Origin: Mycteria americana
Lineage: Eukaryota; Chordata; Aves; Ciconiiformes; Ciconiidae
DNA: 64,000 bases
Assembly (NCBI RefSeq): GCF_035582795.1
Contig: NC_134366.1
Span: forward strand, 3,330,828 to 3,394,827
Direction: 5' to 3'
Every line of letters begins with the position of its first letter. Positions within the stretch are counted from its first letter, which is position 1. The notes beneath the pieces are model-generated. The model did no database searches and was not told the origin of the DNA. It saw only the letters and a program-made list of their open reading frames with translations. This document shows, in pieces, positions 10,990-21,600 of the stretch. The position numbers were made by a program, and so were the translations under genes.

Positions 10990-11840
10990 GAAGAGAAGGC
11001 GCTTTTCTTGTACAAGGAACAAAAGAAACCCTGACGAGAGCATTAATTTGTTACTCTAGGGGAACGGTGGAACCATGGATAATAACCAAGAAAAGCCCTG
11101 CGTGTTCAATAAATACTTCAGTTCTGCACGTTGAGAAAAAGCTGCACAAGCTACTTCTACCACACACTGCTGATGATCACTTACGGCTCTAACCATAAGC
11201 AAGGGAGATGGTAATCAGCATCTCCCACAGCTAGCCATTAATAAATCTGCAGATTCAGATCATTTACATCCAGGAGTTTTTAAAGAGTTGGCCAAGAAGG
11301 GATTGGAGTCTATTCAAAAGTCTTTGCACCCCAGGGAAGTTCTAGAGGACCAGAAGAAAATGAATGTTCTGCCGGTGTTTTAAAAGAGGAGAGAGGACAA
11401 CACGGGTTCTAGACTGCCAGCCTGCCATTAATCCCAGAAAAAATAATGGAATAGCTCATATGAGATTTGTTTATTATGGAATCAAAGGAAGGTAATATAA
11501 TTGCTGCCAATCAACTTGGGTTTATGAAAAATAGATCTTGTCAAATTAATTTGATGTATTTTCTGATAACAGCAAAAGCGTGGTTAATAAAGGGAAGAGT
11601 GCTGATGTAATTTTACTTAGATTTTCCTCAAGGCAACCGCCTGGGTACTGTATGATATTTTGATTAAGAAACTGGAGTACCAAACGTGGCACACATTAAA
11701 GGGATTAAAAACTGGCTAACGTAGGTCTCGAAGCGTAACTCTAAACAAGGGATCATCGCCAGATGGGTGTGTTCCTAGTCGGGTCCCACAGGGAACGGTT
11801 CCTCAATACACATTTTAACATTTTCTCTACGTCCTGGACT
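10990..11840 (+). pseudogene. Decayed CR1-type LINE reverse transcriptase
   Basis: This is the remnant of the second ORF of a CR1-clade non-LTR retrotransposon, whose intact product nicks target DNA and reverse-transcribes its own RNA. In order I read NKYFSSA (about 11,108), like the LNAFFASVF block; DHLHPGVFKELAKKG (about 11,258-11,302), like PDGIHPRVLKELA; VLEDQKKMNVLPVF (about 11,340-11,380), like the EDWKKANVTPIFKKG block; ANQLGFMKNRSCQINLM (about 11,503-11,553), like SQHGFRKGRSCLTNLI; and IKGIKNWLT (about 11,697-11,722), like the RWIENWLSGR block. The blocks are in frames 1 and 2 and contain stops, so it is dead. The catalytic FADD block and the CR1 3' tail are missing. It is much older than the CR1 copies after 44 kb. 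Confidence 0.8.
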
Positions 11841-11866
11841 AAAAAAAAAAAAAAAAAAAAAAAAAA
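11841..11866. repeat. (A)26 tract
   Basis: A run of 26 adenines directly follows the readable end of the decayed reverse transcriptase. CR1 elements normally end in a short 8-bp-type tandem tail, not poly(A), so this is more likely an expanded A-tract or the tail of something else inserted there. Confidence 0.9.
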
Positions 11867-13671
11867 GTTGCTGGTGACACATAAGGTCTACCAGATCAGC
11901 ATGTAATGGAGGCTGAGGTCAATGGTATGGAGGAAAAGGGCTCGCTTGTTAAGCTGGGTGCAGGCAGATAGCAAGCATATGAGGGCCAAATGTAAAGGCA
12001 GATGTGCAGAAGCGAAGAATGTGGCCATGTTCCCCCTCCTGGGAAGCAGAAACGCTGGAAGAGATTGGGGCATCACAGCAGGCAACCTGATCTGCTTGCA
12101 ACTGGGGTTTATTGCTAAAAGGTCTAGTGATCTTGGATGGCGGAAAGGAGGGAATGTTGAATTTATGGGATGTCCTCATTACCCCGCACTCCAGGCAGCT
12201 GGCTGTGTGAGCCGGCTGATTCCCCTGGGTTGCTTCTGCAGGCAGTGGAGGGAGGGAGATGCTCTTGCTGGGCAGGATCCAAAGCAGGCTATCAGAGCTG
12301 CTGAGAGAGATGCTGAATGGCCCCGAGAGAGATGCTGAATGGCCCCATTCGCTCCTCCGAGGGAGCAAAGGGACATGAACCCGCTGAGTCCTCCCACTGC
12401 CCAAGCCAGGCTGAAAGGGGATGAGGGTGAAACTCCCCACCCCACACTCTTCCCCCCAGACACAAACAGGGCACTGCTTCTGAAACACTAGGAGGCACAA
12501 TCCCCAAAGGATGTTGTTAAATCAAAGAGGAGTTGGAGAAGAGTCCTGGGAATGGAGGTAAGGTTGGAAACCCTTAGAGAAGCTCAGTCCCCCAACTCAG
12601 TGGACAGAAGGATGATAGTCTGTGAGCCCATGAGCAGTCTATTGAATGGATGTTCAGCAATAGAGAGCTCTTCAGTCTGTCACACAAAAGTACAAGAAGA
12701 TTTAAATGCCAAAAATCAAAGTTAGTCATAATCAAACACCAAACATGGCACATATTTTCACACCGAAGTTGACTGTCTGATGGAACAATTTAGCAGACAC
12801 TACAAAAATTCACATTACACAGATTTTAAAAGGAAGGCCAAATGTTTTATCTAAATGGATTTTCTAGTTCAAGCAGGAATTTATGCAGTGTCCTCCTCTG
12901 GCTTTTCTTAGGCAGGAGGCCTGGGAGAGTAATCTCAGCCCCTCTCTCTGTCCGTTTAAACTCTGGCCCTAAACTGAGGCAGAAGAAGGGGAGGAAGACT
13001 GTCCTCTGAGGACCATGGAAGCATCATTACATGAGTCATTGCCAGTCCAGTTAGATGTCCACACAGCCACCTTCATACGGGAATTTGTTGTGAGTTGCCT
13101 GGAGATTGCATTACACCCGTGAAGACCACGATTCTCAGAAGTCCTCCCCTCCTTTCTGTCAAGGGAGGGTATTCTTTGTATTCTTCCCATTTTCTTTCCT
13201 CCAATTTCTTTCCATACCTGCATGCACATACACTCACTCCGTTGCATCTCTCTTTTTCCAGTGGAAACAGCAACATCTTTAAACAGCATTACCGATGGGC
13301 AGATTTGGTTCTCTGCTGAGAACAAGGCCCCCACCCACTTGCCTTCCCATTTTGTCTGCCACCATTGCTCAGCCTGATTTTTAGGTTCATACAGCAGTTA
13401 GAGCACCCTCAACTCAAACCCTTTCAATGATAACTGCATTCAGACACATTTTGTCCTATGACCACATTATTTAGGAACCTTCTTATTTTTATACCTAACA
13501 CATAAATACCCAGAAGCTCCAAAGGAATTCAGCTCTGGGACCAAATCTATCAAAGGGATAAACCCACCAAAATCAGATAAGTCTACAAGAGGGGAGACCT
13601 CTGGAGCAGGGGATGCTCCCCACACTGCTGTGCACCATCCTAACCTCGTCCTATCTCTTGCTCATGGAGCA
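11867..13671. other. Non-coding stretch
   Basis: It contains a two-copy repeat at 12,303. Frames at 11,922-12,338 (plus) and 11,949-12,500 (minus, 183 codons) overlap each other, as do several at 12,969-13,334. None shows a domain or a sensible exon structure. Confidence 0.55.
12303..12346. repeat. Perfect two-copy tandem repeat, 22-bp unit
   Basis: The unit 'gagagagatgctgaatggc' plus 'ccc' is present twice head-to-tail (12,303-12,324 and 12,325-12,346) with no mismatch, so the duplication is young. Confidence 0.95.
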
Positions 13672-13742
13672 TTTCTTCTTTGCGGTTTGCTTGTAAAGGA
13701 CCTAGCACAGTAAAGCCCTTTTCCTGGTCTGGACCTGGGCTC
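13672..13742 (+). repeat. Ancient amniote repeat, 'cctagcacag' type (second copy)
   Basis: It reads 'tttgcttgtaaaggacctag' and continues 'cacagtaaagccctt' and 'cctggtctggacctggg'. This corresponds to the same old repeat as 8589-8682 (tttgtacagcacctagcac, ggggccct, tcctgg). It is highly diverged. Confidence 0.45.
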
Positions 13743-15659
13743 TTTCATGGACTCAGCAATGTGGGACGACGTCATCCCCACCAGCCATCGCCTTCCAGGG
13801 AGAGCAGAGGGAAGGTGAGCTGACTGTGACGATGGGCATCTAAAGCAAGAAGAGCCCATGATGCTTCGTGCTGGACACTGGGAACACCAGTGGGATTACG
13901 CCCTTCAGCCAAGGTACTAGATGGCATGACACCAGGGAGCGGCATCACCCCACGGCTATCCCTCACCCCACGACCCCAAGCACCAGGTACAACTGGTCCA
14001 AGGGGTGATGTGGAGCCCCCAAGGCAGCTGTCCCGGGACAAAAGTCTGCGAGGTGGTGGCTGCTCCTTCAGCAGGCCCTGGTGCTTATTGAGGGATGCCT
14101 AATGAAATCTGCTCAGGAAAGCTATTTATAAAGATATTTATCATGCAGCTATCATGCAGACTAATCAGCTCCTAAGCCAACACCATAATCTCTCCGCATG
14201 TCAGAGCAGTTCATGGATTGTTCCAGGGAGAGATCGGGGAATGGGAGATTAGAGCCAAGCCCAGCTCTCAGCCACGGCAGCGCGAAGCCACAGTGGGCTC
14301 AGTGAAGCCAGTTACACCGCAGAAGTGCTTATAAATCAGTCACAAATCAAATAAAGCAGAAAGCATCGCTTACATGCTGTGGTTTCTACCACCCACTGCT
14401 GTGAGGATCACAGCCTCCTCAGATTCACACAGCGCTCGGCACGCTGGAGACCTGCTCCGACCACCAGCGTGAGCCACGCCAGGGATGGGGTTCCGCTTGT
14501 TAGTTTAGCTAATGGCACTTTTAGCGATGCAGGCAGCTGCCTGCGCTGCCATTGCTCCTCTGGAGTCAGGACCCAGACCCACTGTAGCCCCTTCCCCCCC
14601 CATGCTTCCCTCCATGCTGACTCCAGGTCATGTAATTGGGTTGCAAAGCTATATAAACCCTTTCCATACAGGCTGCATTTGGCCCTGAGCTACACATATA
14701 TATATATGTATTTCTTTGCTCTTCATGCTATTTAAAGACAGCTATATACACAGACCTTAGACAGACACACACCCCTACCACATACCTACACAATTTTGAT
14801 TTTGTGTGCGTGTACCCATATGCACATTATATATAGCTTTGTGTGATATACGTGCATATGTGGGTTATTTATTTCTTCACTGATCTGTATGCAAGAGGAG
14901 TGTGCACAACACAACCAACTGGCAGGTCTCAGACCATCCAATTTGGCAGGCATGGCTGCAGGACAGCGGGTTTTCTCTAGGGGTCCTGAATTTTTCATGT
15001 TGCGAGAGGATCCAATACATCTCAGCTCCCTTTAACCTCTAAATGTGGGGCACACCTAGGCATTTGGGGCCTCTCTCCTATCAGTGGGCTACTTTCAGAG
15101 GGCAAGTCATTCCCATCTATTTGGGGGACCTATTTTAACCAGGATGTGCCACTCTCTAGAGATGCTCATCTCTATCCATTGACTCTGGAAAGGGCCAAAG
15201 GAGTGGCTTAAGCTACCTGTCTCCCTTCTGACAGCATGAAATCAGTCCCACCCAGTGTAGGTAACACCCCATCATCTCTCTCTGGCTGTGAACTGCAGTT
15301 TACTGTGGTCACAAAAGGAATCAACAGGGAAATGGAGTCAGCAAGGACAGTAATTATATAACCAATGTTAACAAATTGATGCAGATATTTAAGATAAAGG
15401 TTCATTTTTCAAAAGCATCTACCTACTCAGCACACTGAACTCTATTTCCAACGGTGACGAGGCTCACATGGGCAGTCAGAGTCAGGGACGTGCCTCTGAT
15501 GAACCGTCAGCTCCTGCTCAGTCAGTTGCCTTTGGAAACTTTCACCCAAAATCCATCAGGGGAATACTTTCTTTCAAAATACTTTGAAATAAATTGGGTT
15601 TTGTCCCACATGTTTTAATCACTGCAAAAGGCACCATCTTCCCAGACAAGAACTGTACA
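13743..15659. other. Non-coding stretch
   Basis: No gene is recognised. It holds a TA-rich microsatellite at 14,693-14,712 and a TA/CA-rich, repeat-like block up to about 14,860. Confidence 0.55.
14693..14712. repeat. (TA)n microsatellite
   Basis: An alternating 'acacatatatatatatgta' tract. It is a simple repeat without visible promoter context. Confidence 0.8.
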
Positions 15660-15806
15660 TCATCTTCAGCCTTGGTGCTAAAGAAATGCATTTACACAAG
15701 GAAGAGTTCCTATACGAGAAGCCATACCCCTCGCAAGGCATTAAATGTGTGTATTAAATGTGGCGGTGTTTTCAAAAGAGGCAGAAGTTTGTTGAGTCAT
15801 TTATAG
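15660..15806 (+). pseudogene. Decayed C2H2 zinc-finger protein fragment
   Basis: In one frame the translation holds SSALVLKKCIYTRKSSY (about 15,660-15,713). It follows the finger second half and linker SSxLxxHxRIHTGEKPY with H, R and G changes. It is followed by HTPRKALNVCIKCGGVFKRG and then RSLLSHL, ending at a stop at 15,806. The latter fits C-x2-C-x3-F-x5-L-x2-H of a C2H2 finger preceded by an HTGEKPYKC-like linker. Spacing of C53, C56, F60, L66 and H69 (counting from the ATG at 15,594) is exact, but the second zinc-binding histidine is lost at the stop. The first finger lacks its cysteines. I infer a retrocopy or gene fragment of a poly-zinc-finger (ZNF) gene. A chance match remains possible because only one finger is reasonably complete. 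Confidence 0.4.
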
Positions 15807-16317
15807 TTGGCAACTGAGTTTTGTGGGAAAGTATCAGGGTTTGGGGAGCCAAGGGAGGTGGGGAAGGGCAAGGTACACTCGCCACGTTATTTTCTATAGG
15901 GTCTTCATTCCTGTCCAAGACCCAGCACTCAATGTCAGATAAGGCAGGCGATGGCTGGTGGGAAGCAGGGATGGGAGGGTGGCTTTGGTTAGGAAAATGC
16001 CACACTTTTCAAGGGGTTGCAAAATGTCACTGCGTTGAGATGGGACATCACGGTCGCATCACCACCTTGCCAAGGAAAAATGCCATGCCATCACAGAAAG
16101 CAAATTTGTTCCTTCAGACCCAAATCAGCCGCTGAGGGAGAGCACGGGGTGTTTCACAACACCTGCAGCCTGGCTGTGCTAAAGGCGTAACCTGGTTTTG
16201 TACAGCTGTTGCCGAGGACAGTTTCTCCCTTGTGGTACCATTACGATGGGCCACTCTGGGACAGCATCCCTGCTCCCCTCCCAGCTGACAGCCCTTTGAA
16301 GGGGCTGAGCCCTGGGT

Positions 16318-16560
16318 TTATCTCTGGGATTTTTCTAATGAGCTCTTAAACCTTCTATCAATGACACATTCCATCAGTGGATCAAGGCACCTAAATAAAA
16401 TTGACATAAGGCAAGGCCTTTTAATTATCCAATTATTTTGTTTCAAGCAGCAGCTGGTAAAAAGTAAAAAGACTTAGTGTTCTTCTTTCGTCTCTGTTGA
16501 CATAAAATCAAGGATCAAAGCGCCTTAATTTTTGGCCTCTGATTTTTCTTTCCTTGATTT
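16318..16560. promoter_or_regulatory. Possible conserved non-coding element with TCF/LEF-like site
   Basis: An AT-rich, repeat-free block with homeodomain cores (ttttaattatccaattatt) and a good TCF/LEF-type site 'ggatcaaagc' around 16,512-16,521. A second 'ggatcaagg' lies at about 16,379. The motif content resembles a developmental enhancer. No conservation data are available, so this is inference only. Confidence 0.22.
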
Positions 16561-17340
16561 AAACACGCCTGTTATGAGTTCAGTGGCCTTCCTGCCCCTT
16601 TTCTTATTTAGCAGTGATTAGTGAGTGGTGAAGCTGCAAAGCCTTGGAGTTTGCTGTCATGAGATGCAGCCCCCGTGGTGCTGGGTGCTGACGGTGTGCA
16701 GAATAGGCCATCACCCCATCACCAAAACAGTTTTCAATCTCAAGAGTGAGACAGGGAAGATTTGCTGATGGGGAACGAACGTAGGCAGAGATCAAGGGTT
16801 GCATGGGAAGCATTTAGGAGACCCAAGCACCTGGTGCAGGTCATGCCTCTCTGTTCAGGGACCTGCTGGAGGTGCTGGTTTGAACTTCCACGCGTGTTGG
16901 ATCCCCAGTGTCAAAGCAGACTGGAGATTTCGAATCCTGCTTGCTAATCTTTCCCACCTTTACAGAGCAACCTGTAGATCCAGCTTGAATATCCTCTGGG
17001 CTCGTTTCCCACTAAGAAGAACAGATACTCTGTGGATATCCATGATCACACCCTTTTTGCATCAGGCTTCATTTACAGCTGTGGGGAGACAGAGAAACCT
17101 CATCCCAATGGGCAAGTCGGGGCACGCCAGGTCTGACTTGCCATTGGAGAGGTCTGTCCCTCTCCAAGGGAATGGTGATTCCAGGTTTCAGTAAGGTGGG
17201 AGAGATCTGGGCATAAGTTCTACCCTAGTGTAGCATAAAAATAAATACAACTCAGTTTCCTGATTTCTCCTTCCTGAGCCTGGACCTGCAAGCGTGCTGG
17301 GCTGTGAGTCCCTAACACAGGACATAGAGAGTCCGTATCC

Positions 17341-17380
17341 ATGTGCATGCATGGACATGGACATGCATGCATGCATGGAC
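17341..17380. repeat. (CATG)/(GGACAT) simple repeat
   Basis: Imperfect 'catggacatggacatgcatg' and 'catgcatgcatggac' units. The tract is alternating and self-complementary, hence the overlapping minus-strand frames. Confidence 0.85.
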
Positions 17381-18116
17381 AGTTTTGAGGGGGGAGGAAA
17401 AGCCCAAGAGAGGGTTTCCAATGGTCTGACTTAACAGCAGAGGTTCTGCATGAGTTTATATGGAGCAGAGAGGTGGTGGCAGAGCTCCATGCAGAAGGAC
17501 ACCCCACCAGCATGAGCACAAATGCCTGCACACACCAGAGCGTGTCAGCGTGGGATCCTGCATGCATCAGCACGTCCCTGGGTCTGCACTCCCGGGCAGC
17601 ACAGGTAGAAGTCTGTGTTAATGCAGGTGTCTCTATGGATGAGATCCAGCAGACACTACCACTGTGCAGGAGGAGGTCTCTTTAGAAAGCTCTACCAGCC
17701 AAGCAATCCTAGCAGCTCCTGCTGCGAGGTGGAGATACCGCCCAAGTGAGCAAACAAGTGCTTTGGCTGATACCAGGTACTCCCAGCTCCTCCAATGACA
17801 TTGGATGTCCTTGAATAAAGATTGTTTTGGTCTCTCTCTTCCAAGACTGGTACAAAAAGGGTTTTACAGCCCTACCAAGGTTGTTAAACTGGTATGAGCT
17901 TTATGCGGGTAGACCTGGTCTGAAATTCTTCTTGTCACTCAAGTCAGCCATGCTGGAGGACCTGCTTCTAATTCATGTGGCTTTCTCTCATCCAGTGCTC
18001 CCAAACCCATAGGAAAAGATCTCTCTTACTGGAGGACATTGCAAACTCCAGGTTCCTGACCACCAGGAAGAGCTTGCTCAGTTAATCTCCATCTCTCCTT
18101 CCCTAGCTGCAGCTGT

Positions 18117-18135
18117 AAAAAAAAAAAAAAAAAAA
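18117..18135. repeat. (A)19 tract
   Basis: A run of 19 adenines. I saw no recognisable SINE, retrocopy or polyadenylation signal immediately 5' of it. Confidence 0.9.
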
Positions 18136-18571
18136 GCCATAGATGAGGCATGCCAGTGCCAAACCAGCCTTTTGTCACTAGCACGGGGTGGGAGGTGGGG
18201 GGCATGTTAGCCTTCCCAGTCAACCCCTGCAACATAATGCTTCATGAGTCCGTGTGAACATATGACGTGTTCTAAATCAGCTCGTTTGACTGGTGTCTGG
18301 ACACTAACGCTGTGTGGAGTCCCTCCTAGGATGAAGCCCTGGCTGACCCCATGCTGGTTTTACGAGGGGGCTTCACTTACGATATTGGCTAATTGTAGGG
18401 CTCCTGTTGGCAAAGCCAAGGAAGCATTTGGTCATTCCCTCAGCTGTGAAACATGATGTCTAGAGGAGCTGGACAGTAAATATCACCCCCACCAGCAACC
18501 ATGCATTCTACTATCGATGTCTCCAAGCTGAAACTATTGCTTCTACCAGCTCTTCTCCTTCAGTCTTGTCC

Positions 18572-18650
18572 TGTTGTGGGTCTGGCTCCTTCTATGTCCT
18601 TGGGCAAGCCCCTTTGCCTTGGGCTATGTCATTTTGCAACACAGAAAGGT
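18572..18650 (+). repeat. MIR-type SINE remnant
   Basis: It contains 'tatgtccttgggcaagccc', 'tttgccttgggc' and 'cattttgcaacacagaaagg'. These correspond to the MIR region tgtgaccttgggcaagtcac, then cctcagttt and a tgtaaaatg-type end. The match is moderate. Confidence 0.4.
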
Positions 18651-21600
18651 GTATTGGGGCCCCAAAGGTCTAGCTAACAATGTCAAAATTAGTGTGATTA
18701 ACGTGTGTGTTCATGTGTACAATACAAACCAGATTCAGCCACTCAGTCACCCTGGCTCCACCAAGAACACAAGTATAACCTAGTTGCTGTCCTCACTTCA
18801 TTGTCAAAAATGTGTCCCCTTGGGACAGGTGAAAAGCTCTGTTAGGAGATAAAGACCTCAGAAATGGTCCAACCCTCTCAACTTTGAACATCCAGACAAG
18901 GTGGCAACTTCTCTGATGTGTCTTCAGTTTCTGTTTGACACAGACTGAACCTTTCCTCAAGAGCTTCCCATTTCTCTTTATGGGCAAGAAAGTGAGATGC
19001 AGGTGACTGCCTCAGACTGCCAAAACAACCTTGTGGGCACCTAAAGGCAGGTGAGATGAATACCATCCTTACTGAATTTGCTGGACTTCAGTTCAAGTCA
19101 AGGGAGCTGAGATTTCTCTGTGTTTTTTCTGAGTCGCTGCCACTGGTGGCTTCAGGTTTCCCACAAGATGCGTGACATCCAGGGTGCCATTTAGTAGGGA
19201 AATAACCACAGAAGAACGGAGACATCAGAAAGCCTGGGGCCAGGGTTTGAATCTGAAAAATGCTGGACGTGGCATCACCTGAGGATGTGAGGAAGTCTGA
19301 GAAGCAATGGGCTATTTCTCAAACTCAGACCTCAAAGTGAGTGTCCATCTCTGAGGATAGAGACTTCATCTTGGACTAACAGGAACAAAAGTCTTTGGGG
19401 AAATGAGTGACCCAGAGGTGAATTTCGAGTGTCCCCACAAACCAGATTTTGAGGTCTGGTAGACTACTTGAAAAAGGCTACCTCAGATTAAAGTTATATG
19501 AGAAGCTCAGACAGAAATGGGAGTTCCAGTGATGCTCCAGCTGCCTCCCCCATCTCAAGGGCTGAAGCTTGATTGTTCCAGTAATCCCAGGTTACTCCTT
19601 TCAAAATTAAAGAATAACTAAAGAAGTGCTCTCCAGGACGCCGAGGCAAAGGTTAGCACTGGGTGTCACTCAGAGGAACATGTATTTCACACAGCAGACA
19701 CAGGAGTGACAAACCATAATTAACATCTGGGAGCAACAGGCAAGGATTTGAAGAGGCAAATATTCCTATTGTAAATTAAATATCAGTTTGGTCAGAGGAT
19801 CATTAAAAAGATGCTTTCACCTGCTCCTAATTATTTTCCCCACTACAATAGGTATTTGTTTCCACTCACAGGAAGGTAGAGCTGTAAGACACGGTGTGCA
19901 GAGGGTGGAATTTGCCTCTCTGAAGTAGCTCTGACCTGCTCACACGCCGGGCTTTATGAGGGCAAAAGCCTTTCTGCATAAAGGTGCTTTTTACTCCTGT
20001 GTGAAGCTCAGAGCACCTGAAAAATTGCATATATTAATCTGTGCCCCGGCCGGGGCTGCTGAGCTGGTGCATGCTGCGGGCTGGCTCTGCCTCCTGCCCC
20101 AGAGGTGGCTGCAATCCAGCTGCAGGTCCAGCCCTCCCTACGTGTTCATGCGCAGGCAGCGTGCGTTCATGCATCTATGCAAATACACCAGCAACGTGCA
20201 CGGAGAGCTCTTTGCAGTTTTTAATGCATCCAAATATCATCACAAAAATAAAATGAAAAAAAAAAAAAGAAAGAAAAAACATTTTTAAGCCTTCAAAACA
20301 AACACTCTTTTCAACCCACTGGCAATTACAGAGAGGTCCTGATCCTTTCTGCATGTTACTGTCAAACAAGTTTTCAGTAGGATTCAATAAAGTGATCTGA
20401 CATTTCTTTGGAGATCTTTACACACAGTAGCTCAAGCCAGGAAAGAACTTTACTTCTGGCAGCTATGTGAATATTTTGTTTTGCCCAAAGCTAGACAGGT
20501 GTGATCAAGAAGAACAGGGGGAAAAATATATTAGCAAAAGGGCTTTCAGTGGCAATACAGGTGTTTGCTGGAGTGCAGTCGGTTTGGGTTGTGTGTTTTT
20601 TTAAAGAAGAAAATCTTAGCAGGGCAAGATTAAAGGCACAGTACATTTATTTCTCATAGACTGAAAGTTAGGAAAGCATTTAAAAAAAGAGGTTACAGTG
20701 CTGGGTGATGAAGTGTCTAATTCGGATTTTGTAACCAGCAGCTGTCAGCCTTTGCCACTGAAAAGGGTATTTTTAACCAGATCTTCAATGGGGATTAAGC
20801 TCCTCTTTCCCATAAGCTTGAAGAGACTTTGGCACATTAGATATGCCCTGGATCTGAGCCCTTCTCACCAAGCGTTGGGGAGTCACTAAAGAGTTAATGG
20901 AGTTTATAATTCACAGAACAAGTCAATACACTCATTCAAATAGTTACAGAAAGGTCACAGGCTGAGATGCCTGAAACCTGCTTAAGCAACAATTTTTTGC
21001 TCCTAGGGTAAGCCGAAACATGGGACACATTTCCTGGAAGAGGTCGGAGATGTTGCTAATGCACCAGGACTGGGGGAAGGAGCTACACGAGTTGTTTGGG
21101 ATCTGGGAAGCCAACTCCCAACTCAGGGGCTCAGGAAGTTTGTTAAAGAAGAGGTGAAGAGGTGGCTTGAGCAAAATTCATAATCAAGGGGATGTAGGAG
21201 AAGGGTCTTTAATTCAGCAGTAAGGACAAAGTGTGACAGAGGAGCCGGGCAGCCTTGAAGAGGTCTAGCAGGAGCGAGAGCCCCCCCAAATCCCACTTGG
21301 CAGCCTCTGTCCTTGGAGATGCCGGACAGCCTGGGACCACGTCTGCAGCCCAGCTTTAGGGGATGCCAAAGAGCAAAGGTGGAGGACAGCTGGTCTGGAG
21401 GAAGGGAGCGGTTGGCCAACAGGCCAGGTTCATGTCATTGAGGAGGAGGGAGAAGGCAAAGGTAACGTGTCTGACCACCTCCCGCTGGGATGGCCGACTA
21501 AGGTCACGCAAGAGGTCAACAACAAATACCTGGTGACAGACCTGTAAATCAGATCACAAAACACACACAAATTTTAAGTACAGTCCACAGTGATATCACA

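Larger units (their letters stand above)
15807..18571. other. Non-coding stretch
   Basis: No gene is recognised. Contents are an AT-rich motif-dense block (16,318-16,560), a CATG-type simple repeat at 17,341 and a poly(A) tract at 18,117. Frames at 16,799-17,194 and 17,220-17,573 are featureless. Confidence 0.55.

Noticed and set aside
14693..14860. TATA-like sequences as promoters
   Set aside because: They are part of TA/CA simple repeats, with no downstream transcript-like sequence or other core-promoter element.
18117..18135. Poly(A) tract as the tail of a processed pseudogene
   Set aside because: No gene-like sequence, polyadenylation signal or target-site duplication was found next to it.
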